Positions 54,671 through 62,078 of a stretch of 64,000 nucleotides of DNA are shown in pieces. This stretch comes from Verrucomicrobiales bacterium (GTDB lineage: Bacteria; Verrucomicrobiota; Verrucomicrobiia; Verrucomicrobiales; SLCJ01). The position numbers and the translations under genes were made by a program. Within the stretch, counting starts at the first letter, position 1; every line of letters starts with the position of its first letter. The notes under the pieces are model-generated. The model was not told where the DNA came from, searched no databases, and saw only the letters and a program-made list of their open reading frames with translations. Location: the NCBI GenBank assembly GCA_024636835.1, contig JAGXGH010000056.1:1-64000 (forward strand), written 5' to 3'.

Positions 54671-55026
54671 TTGTCACCGGACTTTCGCTGGCTCTCTTTC
54701 TCCCAGAGAGTTTTCGCCATGGACTCCAGTAGCTCAAAACTCTGTTCAGAGAGATTTTCTGCGTGGCGGAAGAGCTGCTTGGCGCGTGGTGCTGCGCTTA
54801 AGCCTTGCCCGTGCTGCTCCTCATCAATTCTTCCCAGCAAGTAATCCACGCTAACAGTGAGAGCGTCGGATAGCTTGCGTAGGTTGTCGAATGAGGGCGA
54901 TCGCTGACCTGTTTCAAAATGCGAGATGGCGGCGGCTTGCAGGCCGGCTATGGCTGCAAGTTCGGATTGGGTGAGTCCCTTGGACTCACGAGTCTTCTTC
55001 AGGCGATCCTTGAATATTTCAGTCAT
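54667..55026 (-). CDS. XRE-family transcriptional repressor
   Basis: A 119-residue protein. A Cro/C1-type helix-turn-helix spans about 8-65 (LTQSELAAIAGLQAAAIS, SFDNLRKLSDALTVSVDYLLG), followed by a charged helical tail with no second domain. It is coupled to the ImmA/IrrE protease gene. The upstream gap, shared with a divergent small gene, carries a 12-base inverted repeat that is the likely operator. By analogy to ICE and prophage switches it would silence the CD-NTase cassette until cleaved (inference). Confidence 0.9.
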   Translation of the reverse strand: MTEIFKDRLKKTRESKGLTQSELAAIAGLQAAAISHFETGQRSPSFDNLRKLSDALTVSVDYLLGRIDEEQHGQGLSAAPRAKQLFRHAENLSEQSFELLESMAKTLWEKESQRKSGDK

Positions 55027-55058
55027 AGTCGATTTTTCTTGCTACAGCACTACGGATA

Positions 55059-55114
55059 CGTATAGTTTTCCTTAACGGAAAAAAATCCCGTTTCTTCAGC
55101 AAGAAAACTATACG
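55059..55114. promoter_or_regulatory. Nested palindrome between divergent XRE and CBASS cassette
   Basis: The arms CGTATAGTTTTC (55059-55070) and GAAAACTATACG (55103-55114) are perfect complements 32 bases apart; inside them is a second pair AACGG/CCGTT. The position in the divergent promoter region suggests a two-site operator for the XRE repressor controlling both directions. Confidence 0.65.
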
Positions 55115-55169
55115 CTTTCGGCATGCTGATGCAACACAAACCGTTAAACCACCATAACCACTAAAGACC

Positions 55170-55415
55170 ATGAAAAACCGAAAAGTAACGAGCAAATCAG
55201 TCGCCTCCGATGCGGCTCGAACATTGCAGGACCCCAATGCTTCCTCAGTGGCCAAGAGCCTTGCCGCCAGCGCCCTGTCGCAACGCACGGCTACCCACCA
55301 GACTGGCTCCCAGATGGAGGACTTGGCGTCGAAGGTACTGGATAGTCAAAAATATAGCCCGAAAACCAAGTCCCTCGCTGGGTCAGTTCTGAGCCAATCA
55401 AATAAGCAACGATAA
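55170..55415 (+). CDS. Small Ala/Ser-rich protein leading the CBASS cassette
   Basis: An 81-residue basic protein with two similar segments: SDAARTLQDPNASSVAKSLA followed by ASALSQ, and ASKVLDSQKYSPKTKSLAG followed by SVLSQ, i.e. an internal duplication of about 35 residues. The pattern (A..L.....S...KSLA.S.LSQ) suggests a short helical repeat. Proteins of this kind are found on integrative elements but I know no function. It is first in the plus-strand cassette, directly after the operator, and a strong hairpin separates it from the CD-NTase gene. Confidence 0.65.
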   Translation: MKNRKVTSKSVASDAARTLQDPNASSVAKSLAASALSQRTATHQTGSQMEDLASKVLDSQKYSPKTKSLAGSVLSQSNKQR

Positions 55416-55430
55416 CGCGGCTCTACGTTT

Positions 55431-55456
55431 CACCGCTTCGGGTTGCCGGAGCGGTG
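55431..55456 (+). other. Strong GC hairpin between small gene and CD-NTase
   Basis: CACCGCT pairs with AGCGGTG, with a further CGG/CCG pairing and a GTTG loop. There is no T-tract, so it is not a simple terminator; it could be an mRNA-stabilising or attenuating element. Confidence 0.5.
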
Positions 55457-55499
55457 GTGCGAGAAGCCGAAGAGGCAAAAGGATAACAACTAGAATTCA

Positions 55500-56828
55500 A
55501 TGGAGACTTCAACTTCCTCTAAGCAAACAATGACCACATCCGAGATGTTCTCGGGGTTTCTCGGAAATCTTGTCATTGATAACAGAACTAAAATCAGTGG
55601 TCGCTACGGAAGGATCACTGCGGCACTCAACCGGAAATTCAGAGATACTGGTTCGACTACTGCCAATTCCATTCAGATTGGATCTTATGGGCGTCGTACT
55701 GGAATCAGGGGGCTTTCCGACCTCGATATGATCTACATTCTCCCAAAGGGAGAGTGGGATCGCCTGAAAAATGATCAGTACAAAGCGTTGGCAGAGACTA
55801 AGGCGGCGATTGAGGCTACTTATCCGTCCACTTCGATAATAGTTGACCGCCTTGTTGTGGTCGTGAGCTTTGAAAGCTACGTGATTGAGGTCCAGCCTTG
55901 TTTCGAGCAGGACGACGGTTCGTTCCTATACCCTGATACGAAGAGGAAGGAATGGTTACCCACATTGCCAAGAGAAGAGATGGCGGCGGTTGACGACAGG
56001 GACAATAATACGAACGGCAACCTTCGTGATCTGTGCAAGATGACACGTGCATGGCGAAACAAGCATGGTCTGAAAATGGGCGGGCTGCTGATTGACACGC
56101 TTGCCTTTCAATTCATCGGGAGCACGAGCGACTACGACAACACGTCCTATTCGAAACATGACGAGATGGTGCATGATTTCTTTGATTACTTGGCTAATGA
56201 GCCAAAGGACAAATCTCATTACAAGGCTCCAGGGAGCGGTCAGAATGTTCGCATCAAAAAGCGCTTTCAGAGGAAAGCAAAGCGGGCAGCGGAGTTATGC
56301 CAGCAAGCCATCGATGCCGCTAGTCAGGCCAATTGTAATGCGAAATGGCGTAAAGTGTTTGGTCGTCCGTTCCCGCTGACACAGGAAACCTCCAAAGTTG
56401 CTGCAAGTATCTTTTCCGAATCTGCCACTTGGCGTAACACAGAGGAATTCATCGAAAATTCATTTCCGATTGATGTGCGTTACGACTTGAAAATTGACTG
56501 CACAGTATCACAAAAGGCTCACCGGTCGTTCCAGTTGAGGGAGTTCCTCAGCATGGGTCTTCGACTGGCCCGCTACAAAACTTTGAGCTTCTACATCGAT
56601 AGGCTGGATACTGAGCTTCGAGAGCCTTATGACATACGCTGGAAGGTTCTGAACCGAGGTGATCGGGCGCGAGAACTGGACTGTATCCGAGGTCAGATTC
56701 GGATCGGAGGGAAAACCATTTCTGAGCGAACCAGTTTTTTTGGTGACCACCTGGTTGAATGCTACATTATCAAAGAAGGTGTGGTGGTTGCAAAGGATCG
56801 CGTCTACGTCCCAATTCAAAATTCATGA
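55500..56828 (+). CDS. CD-NTase (CBASS cyclic oligonucleotide synthase) with AGS-C sensor domain
   Basis: A 442-residue protein. The polymerase-beta nucleotidyltransferase core has QIGSYGRRTG (Gly61-Ser62), then SDLDMIYIL with Asp74 and Asp76, and a third acid Glu130 in VIEVQP. The OAS-like helical domain follows. The last ~65 residues (YDIRWKVLNRGDRARELDC, RGQIRI, GDHLVECYIIKEGV, AKDRVYVPI) match the AGS-C domain, the C-terminal sensor module attached to SMODS-type CD-NTases. On phage infection such enzymes make a cyclic di- or trinucleotide that opens or activates an effector. The adjoining SLATT gene overlaps by ATGA. No Cap2/Cap3 or HORMA/TRIP13 genes are present, so this resembles a minimal (type I) CBASS. 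Confidence 0.9.
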   Translation: METSTSSKQTMTTSEMFSGFLGNLVIDNRTKISGRYGRITAALNRKFRDTGSTTANSIQIGSYGRRTGIRGLSDLDMIYILPKGEWDRLKNDQYKALAETKAAIEATYPSTSIIVDRLVVVVSFESYVIEVQPCFEQDDGSFLYPDTKRKEWLPTLPREEMAAVDDRDNNTNGNLRDLCKMTRAWRNKHGLKMGGLLIDTLAFQFIGSTSDYDNTSYSKHDEMVHDFFDYLANEPKDKSHYKAPGSGQNVRIKKRFQRKAKRAAELCQQAIDAASQANCNAKWRKVFGRPFPLTQETSKVAASIFSESATWRNTEEFIENSFPIDVRYDLKIDCTVSQKAHRSFQLREFLSMGLRLARYKTLSFYIDRLDTELREPYDIRWKVLNRGDRARELDCIRGQIRIGGKTISERTSFFGDHLVECYIIKEGVVVAKDRVYVPIQNS

Positions 56829-57421
56829 ACAAGTCGCATTTGCTCCGTGAAATCGCCAACGCTGGCTATAATGCCGGTTTTGGAGCAAAGAAGAGCTTCG
56901 CCAGCTATGACATTCTGATGAAGGCGCCCAGCGCCATTGGCTGGTGTCTTACTTCATTAGGGGTGCTTGGACTTGTTTTCGATTGCTTGTCGAACAAGAC
57001 AGTATCAGCGGCGGCTCTTTGCATAGGCTTTTTGACGACGTATCTCAGTTATGCGTCAAAGCATTTGAAAAAGCTCGATGCTTCAGGAAACGAACTGACT
57101 AATATACGTAACGACCTTAGCATGCTCTATGGTCGAGTGAGCGAAGCCGAAGAGCCAATTGCAGAAGACTACGTAATGCAGTTGGCTACATTGCAGAAAC
57201 GCATCTCGAAGGCGTCAGTCAGCAATCAGGTGGTGTTCAGTGGATGGCTCGCTCACATCAAGTTTTTCGGAGAATCTCAAATCCAATGGATTGATACGGA
57301 ATTGAAATTTCATTGGTGGAAGGACAAGGTGCCGGCGACTTTCAAACTCTTTGCGGCATGTGTCCTTTTGGTGGGCGCTATCGCCGCGCTGATTTTATTG
57401 ATCTCGGACGCATACAACTGA
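56825..57421 (+). CDS. SLATT-domain membrane effector
   Basis: A 198-residue protein. MNKSHLLREIANAGYNAGFG then KKSFASYDIL leads into two adjoining transmembrane helices (about 38-57 and 60-80). A coiled-coil helical region (about 85-160; LTNIRNDLSMLYGRVSEAEE) and a C-terminal transmembrane helix (about 172-194) follow. This is the layout of SLATT proteins, predicted pore-forming effectors associated with SMODS nucleotidyltransferases. It would be triggered by the CD-NTase product and disrupt the inner membrane, causing abortive infection. The start is the ATG overlapping the CD-NTase stop; an upstream in-frame ATG at 56759 lies inside that gene and is unlikely. Confidence 0.88.
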   Translation: MNKSHLLREIANAGYNAGFGAKKSFASYDILMKAPSAIGWCLTSLGVLGLVFDCLSNKTVSAAALCIGFLTTYLSYASKHLKKLDASGNELTNIRNDLSMLYGRVSEAEEPIAEDYVMQLATLQKRISKASVSNQVVFSGWLAHIKFFGESQIQWIDTELKFHWWKDKVPATFKLFAACVLLVGAIAALILLISDAYN

Positions 57422-57524
57422 AAGTGATTGCGGATTGACCTTAAACCATGCAAATAATATATATTAGGTAGGGTGGCAACTCGTTGCATCAGCACTAAAT
57501 CAAAAATAATAGACACTGATTATC

Positions 57525-57830
57525 ATGAATAAATGGGCAGACTACGGCATTTCAGAGGTTCGTTACGACTCTGATCACACACACATAACAATGGTTCGGG
57601 TGCGTCCTGATAACGGGGATGAATTTGGTCCATCGGAAGATCGCAGGAGAGAAGATGTTGTGGATGAAATCAAAAAAGGGACTTCTTACATCACCATCAT
57701 TAAAAATGAGAAGGGCGATTGGACCAAAGGGCAGGCTGTCATTGTGGTCGAGGTCAATGGTGTGGAGTACATCAAGACAGTCGATAACGATACGGAATCT
57801 GACAACTTGGAAGAGCTTCCTGAATTTTAA
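57525..57830 (+). CDS. DUF3892 domain protein
   Basis: A 101-residue acidic protein. YGISEVRYDSDHTHI, RREDVVDEIKKGTSYIT, VVEVNGVEYIKT and SDNLEELPEF fit the DUF3892 pattern (a small beta-rich domain of unknown function often found near defence and mobile genes). It lies 103 bases after the SLATT gene, with an AT-rich possible promoter (ATATATTA near 57460) in the gap, so it may be expressed separately. It could be an accessory or regulator of the CBASS cassette; this is untested inference. Confidence 0.75.
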   Translation: MNKWADYGISEVRYDSDHTHITMVRVRPDNGDEFGPSEDRRREDVVDEIKKGTSYITIIKNEKGDWTKGQAVIVVEVNGVEYIKTVDNDTESDNLEELPEF

Positions 57831-57836
57831 GGCATC

Positions 57837-58055
57837 ATGGATGATGAATTGAAAAAAGCATACGATAGGGTCATCGGTGGTTCTCAACCGCAACCAGTGA
57901 ATGACGAGCTCACCGTTCTCCGGAAGCTAAACAGTCAGGCTTCCATTAATGCTGTGCAGAGGGAAAGCTACATCAAGGGTTTGGAGCAATTGGTCGACGA
58001 CATGAAACTTCGAATATCTGACCTAGAAAGGATCCTAAATTCAGGAGATAGCTAA
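57837..58055 (+). CDS. Small coiled-coil protein
   Basis: A 72-residue acidic protein, 6 bases after the DUF3892 gene and thus co-transcribed. Residues about 22-70 form a heptad-rich helix (LTVLRKLNSQASINAVQRES, LEQLVDDMKLRISDLERIL), suggesting an oligomerising coiled coil. No known family recognised. It is the last plus-strand gene of the cassette; the next gene is convergent. Confidence 0.65.
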   Translation: MDDELKKAYDRVIGGSQPQPVNDELTVLRKLNSQASINAVQRESYIKGLEQLVDDMKLRISDLERILNSGDS

Positions 58056-58162
58056 GGGTTAGGTCAAGAAATTTTGGCTGCAATGCTCTCCCCAACTTAT
58101 GCTTCAACAGCTCACATTCACCTTGAAGCCTTATTGCTGCGTGATTCTACGGGCTTATAGGG

Positions 58163-58627
58163 TTAGTATTCCTGGGAAAAAAGCAGGGTTGTCAAGGCTC
58201 TATCTGCCTCGGTGACGCAGTAGATTTTGAGGTCGTTGACTATGTAAGAACTGAAGATCCTGGAGCCATGTTTCAAGGCATCTTCATTGGCCTTTTTATC
58301 TTCGTCGCATAGGTCGCCCCAGTCTCCACAGTGGTGTCTCAACAAAAAATGACCTAGATCGATGCCGTTTTCTTCGGCCCACCTAATTACGGCGGCGGTA
58401 GCGTATGTGAGTCCAATCTCAAAACGAGGTTCAGGGGGCGATTCGGGCTGCGTGGTAAATCCGCTCATAATCATGGCAGCACGTGACAAGGCTACTTCTT
58501 GGTCTTTGATGGTGCGCTGTGGGTCAGGTGTGTTGGGGTCAAGAGTTACCATACACCAGGGATTATCGCCCAAGAGGGGCGACGAAAGGTGCCCATCCGA
58601 GCGGGTTATGTTATCATCCGGTAGCAT
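58163..58627 (-). CDS. Plasmid-type conserved hypothetical protein
   Basis: Up to 154 residues; the conserved part is the C-terminal 100: LTYATAAVIRWAEENGIDLG, LLRHHCGDWGDLCDEDKKAN, ALKHGSRIFSSY and TEADRALTTLLFSQEY. This pattern (HxxGDWGDL...D...N..AL..G.RI.S.Y...ITEADR..TT.L...EY) is a small protein widely found on plasmids and integrative elements; its role is unknown. The start is uncertain, with a later Met at AMIMSG possible. Its presence supports a mobile origin of this segment. Confidence 0.75.
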   Translation of the reverse strand: MLPDDNITRSDGHLSSPLLGDNPWCMVTLDPNTPDPQRTIKDQEVALSRAAMIMSGFTTQPESPPEPRFEIGLTYATAAVIRWAEENGIDLGHFLLRHHCGDWGDLCDEDKKANEDALKHGSRIFSSYIVNDLKIYCVTEADRALTTLLFSQEY

Positions 58628-60112
58628 ACCCTAGCACCTACGAAAGGCTGTAACACGCCCGGACTTAGGGTATTCAACAACGCGCCGGTCGATTCACTAA
58701 CAAGATTTCGTATACGCAACCAATGACACATTGGTTTTGCGAACGCGAAAACCGATACTGACCACCAGCCGCCGCAGGGTGCGGGAGTCAAGGGTTCCCG
58801 CAGGAGAGAGGAAGCTGCACAAGTGATCGACGGGAGGCACGACCAAAGAGAACGCGGAAGCAACGAGCGACGAGGACAACACTTGACGCCCGTAGCACCC
58901 GGAGGCGGCAGCGCGAGCCAGTGAGCTCATTTCGTCTATAGCTCACCCGATGCGAGCCTTTGCCTCTCCGCCGCAACGGGGGCATGCGGCACGGGCTGGA
59001 ATGAGGCACGTAAGCAAGCCGGTGTCGCAGTGGGGTGGGATTGTGGCAGGAGTTTTACGCGGTTTGGGGTGCGGAGCTTCATGGGTGGGAGGCTTCCGGA
59101 AGGGCATGGCGACGGCGGGCGCAGCGGAGCGAAGTCTTTGGGGCAGAAGGTGAGGCACGAACCACCCGACGTCGCGATGCCTATCCGGAAGGCTTGAGGT
59201 TTGCTCCCCGCGATAGCGCAGATCCGCTTAGGAGGTTTTTTCAACTTTGTGTATACCGTACGTGACAAGCTTTGCGTGAATGGGTAGCACACCGTTAGAG
59301 AGAGATAGATAGTCTGGTCTTGATGTCGGCTGTCTCGACGGAGAGCGATAGCGATCGGCGAGTCTGCCGGGAGTGATTGAGATTTTTTTTGGGTAGTAAG
59401 ATAGCCGAACCCACGGGCGGACGTTACGGAGGAGCGCGGCTAGGCTCGGAGGGAGTGGTGATTTGAAAGTGGTTTGAGGTTTAATGTTGGTAAGACTTCA
59501 TTTGGTTGAATGTATCCCGAAGCCGAGTTGTGGCATCCGACGTCGCGGTAGCCGGTGAGGATCGTTTCGTAGGGCTTTACTGATGGCGGTATGCACGTAG
59601 CAAAGCGGAGGCATTCCGCGCCATGTCGTTTTATTGGTTGAGAGTGATTGCCAGGCACGGTTGTTGAGTGAGAGGCGGACGTAGGCGCGAGACGGAGACA
59701 ACGAGCAATCAACAACGGTGTATTGGCCTTGGGATATTGTGACGTTCAGGCGTTGCGGACAGAGTCCGATGAGAGGGGGCAAGCCGCATGAAATAGGCTT
59801 GTGGGGGAGATATTTCTTCTCCCCCATCAAATCGAAAGGTGTATAACACTATTAAGCGGACGGAGGCATTTGTTGATTTATAGCGTAAGCTGTTCGTGAG
59901 TCAGTCCCTATCTTCTCGCGAGCCATCTCCCTGCTGATCATTACTGCGGCAAGGCATCGCGTAAATCCTTCGACCCAATGACGACCTGCACATCGTTTTC
60001 TGCAGCTTTTCCGGCCAGCTATCCCTTGCAGATCTGGGCGTGCCTGTGAGATATACAATATTGAGGAGTGTCGTAGAATCGTATAGTTCTCTCCATGCAC
60101 CCACCTATATCC
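58628..60112. other. 1.5 kb without a convincing gene; GC-rich structured part plus decayed-looking DNA
   Basis: 58750-59250 is noticeably GC-rich and full of short repeats; on the minus strand one frame ends IPARAACPRCGGEAKARIG, which looks like a zinc-ribbon tail but has no recognisable body. 59250-60100 has only frames without family resemblance. A hairpin occurs at 58715-58741. It is probably the remains of mobile elements or an unrecognised structured RNA. Confidence 0.5.
58715..58741 (+). repeat. Perfect-stem hairpin in the non-coding island segment
   Basis: AACCAATG (58718-58725) and CATTGGTT (58729-58736) pair around a three-base loop, and the pairing can extend through CGCAA/TTGCG with a bulge. 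It could be part of an attachment site or a structured transcript. Confidence 0.5.
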
Positions 60113-60850
60113 ATGAAGAAAATCACCGCCGAAGACTTTGAAAAGGCCATCATGCTTGATCCCGCATGGGCTTCAAAACTCAACGAACCCGTCGAAATTA
60201 CGACTTTTTGTGAGATTACCAGTAGCGACATCTCGCACCTTTCCCCTCACCTTCATTTCACAGGCAAGAACTGTTGCGGCATGGTTGCAGAATTCTGGTT
60301 TTGCCAAAACTTAAAAGTGGTTCAAGGCACTTTTCATGGAGGAGTTAGTTTTAGCCAAGCCGGCATTGAACGAATTGACTACGAAAGTTTTGCGGTAACA
60401 GAATGTAGGGGAGTCGCCGCCACCACTTTCTCTAGCTGCTTCGATCTTAAAGTGGCGGAGGGCACCTTCGCAGGCCCTGTGTATTTTAGTTCTTGCGGTA
60501 TTGAAAGAATTGATCCAAAAAAACTCATCATCACTCCAACTGGTGAAAAGGGTATGGTTGCTATTTTTGATGAGTGCCCCCGTCTTAAAGTGGTCGAAGG
60601 TAAGTTTCCAGGATCTGTAGTCTTTGATCACTGCAACATTGAAAGACTAGGAATGCTCGAAGTAGAAACCGATGTTAGAGGACAAACGGCTTCCTTCATC
60701 AATTGCCCTAGCCTGTCCTTACGCACATCACCCATGGAGACCCTCCAATCCCTTGCCCAAGGAGAGGTAACCGGCATAGACGTCCAAGCCGAAATTGATC
60801 GTAGAATTATGATGGAGTTCATCAAGTCTACCCCTGATGTCGAGATATAA
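60113..60850 (+). CDS. Repeat protein with three 'LKVxEGxFxGxVxF..C.IERI' units
   Basis: A 245-residue cytoplasmic-looking protein (no signal). After an N-terminal cap (MKKITAEDFEKAIMLDPAWA, KLNEPVEIT) there are three units of about 47 residues: CQNLKVVQGTFHGGVSF...GIERI, CFDLKVAEGTFAGPVYF...GIERI and CPRLKVVEGKFPGSVVF...NIERL, each followed by a short strand pair. The C-terminus is helical. The repeats resemble leucine-rich or pentapeptide-like solenoids known from hypothetical proteins of Verrucomicrobia. The start is the second Met, at 60113. It is isolated between non-coding DNA and the convergent cysteine desulfurase. Function unknown; possibly a protein-binding solenoid. Confidence 0.7.
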   Translation: MKKITAEDFEKAIMLDPAWASKLNEPVEITTFCEITSSDISHLSPHLHFTGKNCCGMVAEFWFCQNLKVVQGTFHGGVSFSQAGIERIDYESFAVTECRGVAATTFSSCFDLKVAEGTFAGPVYFSSCGIERIDPKKLIITPTGEKGMVAIFDECPRLKVVEGKFPGSVVFDHCNIERLGMLEVETDVRGQTASFINCPSLSLRTSPMETLQSLAQGEVTGIDVQAEIDRRIMMEFIKSTPDVEI

Positions 60851-60938
60851 CCGATTGTGTTATTCACTCCGTATGTTGGGCGGCGATGATGTGAGAGGTA
60901 GAATTAACGTTCAGTTAATCGAGGGCCAACATGCCAAG

Positions 60939-62078
60939 TTAAACAATGCTCTGCAAGATGTCTGATATTTTCGCAACATCAGCCCGCGTTGAATAGCGAG
61001 ATAGCGAGAAGCGAAGCGTGTTACGAGCTACTTGAAACGGAATTCCCATTGCAGTTACCACGTGAGATGGTTCGTCGCTACCTCTAGAGCACGCCGATCC
61101 AGTAGAGGTAACGATCCCGTGCTCTAGTAGCATGTGAACGAGCATTTCACCTTCGTGTTTTTGAAATAGAAGCAGAGTTGTGTTCGGAAGTCTGTGGGCA
61201 TTCGCGCTGAGAATTTGGATTCCGAGATTCTTTGAGGCAATGGAGGATTCCAGAGAGTCCCGCAGATTCCGGGTTTCTTGAACGTTGGGTAAATACGCAG
61301 ACGCGAGTTCAGCTGCTGTTGCTATTCCAGCCGCAAGAGCGGGGTTTTCTGTTCCCGCTCTCATTCCGGCTTGTTGGCTTCCTCCATATATTAGAGGATT
61401 GAGGCGGGTGCCTTGGCGAATGAAGAGCGCTCCTATTCCTTTCGGACCGTGAAATTTATGGGCGGAAAGTGATAACAAATCGACTTGTTGAAATGCAGTA
61501 TTGAGGTCGATAGGGACTTTGCCAACGGCTTGAGTTGCGTCCGAATGAAATAGAGTAGATGGACTATGCCGCTTCACTATATTCGCGGCCTCCTTGAGAG
61601 GTTGGATCACGCCAGTTTCATTGTTGGCGAAGATGATAGAGACGAGTGCGGTGTCGGTGGTCACTAGATTGCTAAGAGCATCCAGATCGATCAGTCCGTC
61701 CTGGTGGACGGGAATTCGATCAAATCGTATTTTGGGATTCCATTGAGTTAATGCACTCGCGGTTTCGAGAATCGACGGATGTTCGATTGCTGAGATCAGA
61801 ATGTGGCAAGTTCCGGTTTGGCGAATGGACTCAAGTGCTACAGATTGTAACACCCAGTTATTAGATTCCGTGGCTCCTGACGTAAGACAAAATTCCTCGG
61901 GATCTCCTCCAAGAAGATTGGACAGAGCTTCTTTCGCTGAATGGATGGGTTGAGATGCACCGAACAGCTCTCCTGCGACTGATGCGGGATTGAGATAGTT
62001 CTCCTTCCAGTATGGAAGCATGGCTTCAACAACAGTTGGGTCAGGTTGTGTTGTGGCGTTGTTATCGAGGTAGATCAT
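60939..62078 (-). CDS. dndA: Cysteine desulfurase (DndA/IscS-like)
   Basis: A 379-residue PLP enzyme of class V. MIYLDNNATTQPDPTV, His100, Asp180 and the Schiff-base Lys208 in SAHKFHGPKG are present, and the catalytic loop STGSACSRGS holds Cys330. It transfers sulfur from cysteine as a persulfide. It overlaps the FtsK/DptH-like gene by ATGA and is the last gene of an operon entering from the right. That context suggests a dedicated sulfur donor for DNA phosphorothioation (DndA) rather than the housekeeping IscS; the symbol is therefore context-based. Confidence 0.75.
   Translation of the reverse strand: MIYLDNNATTQPDPTVVEAMLPYWKENYLNPASVAGELFGASQPIHSAKEALSNLLGGDPEEFCLTSGATESNNWVLQSVALESIRQTGTCHILISAIEHPSILETASALTQWNPKIRFDRIPVHQDGLIDLDALSNLVTTDTALVSIIFANNETGVIQPLKEAANIVKRHSPSTLFHSDATQAVGKVPIDLNTAFQQVDLLSLSAHKFHGPKGIGALFIRQGTRLNPLIYGGSQQAGMRAGTENPALAAGIATAAELASAYLPNVQETRNLRDSLESSIASKNLGIQILSANAHRLPNTTLLLFQKHEGEMLVHMLLEHGIVTSTGSACSRGSDEPSHVVTAMGIPFQVARNTLRFSLSRYSTRADVAKISDILQSIV

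Noticed and set aside
58621-58760. Integron attC site or integrase-linked attachment site near the hairpin
   Set aside because: No paired RYYYAAC/GTTRRRY core boxes and no integrase gene could be identified.
58936-59292. 118-codon minus-strand frame with CPRCGG-like end
   Set aside because: Pro/Arg-rich translation of GC-rich DNA with competing frames on both strands; no domain body recognised, so not called as a gene.
59498-59830. 110-codon minus-strand frame
   Set aside because: No family resemblance, no start signal and no operon context; composition does not look like coding DNA.
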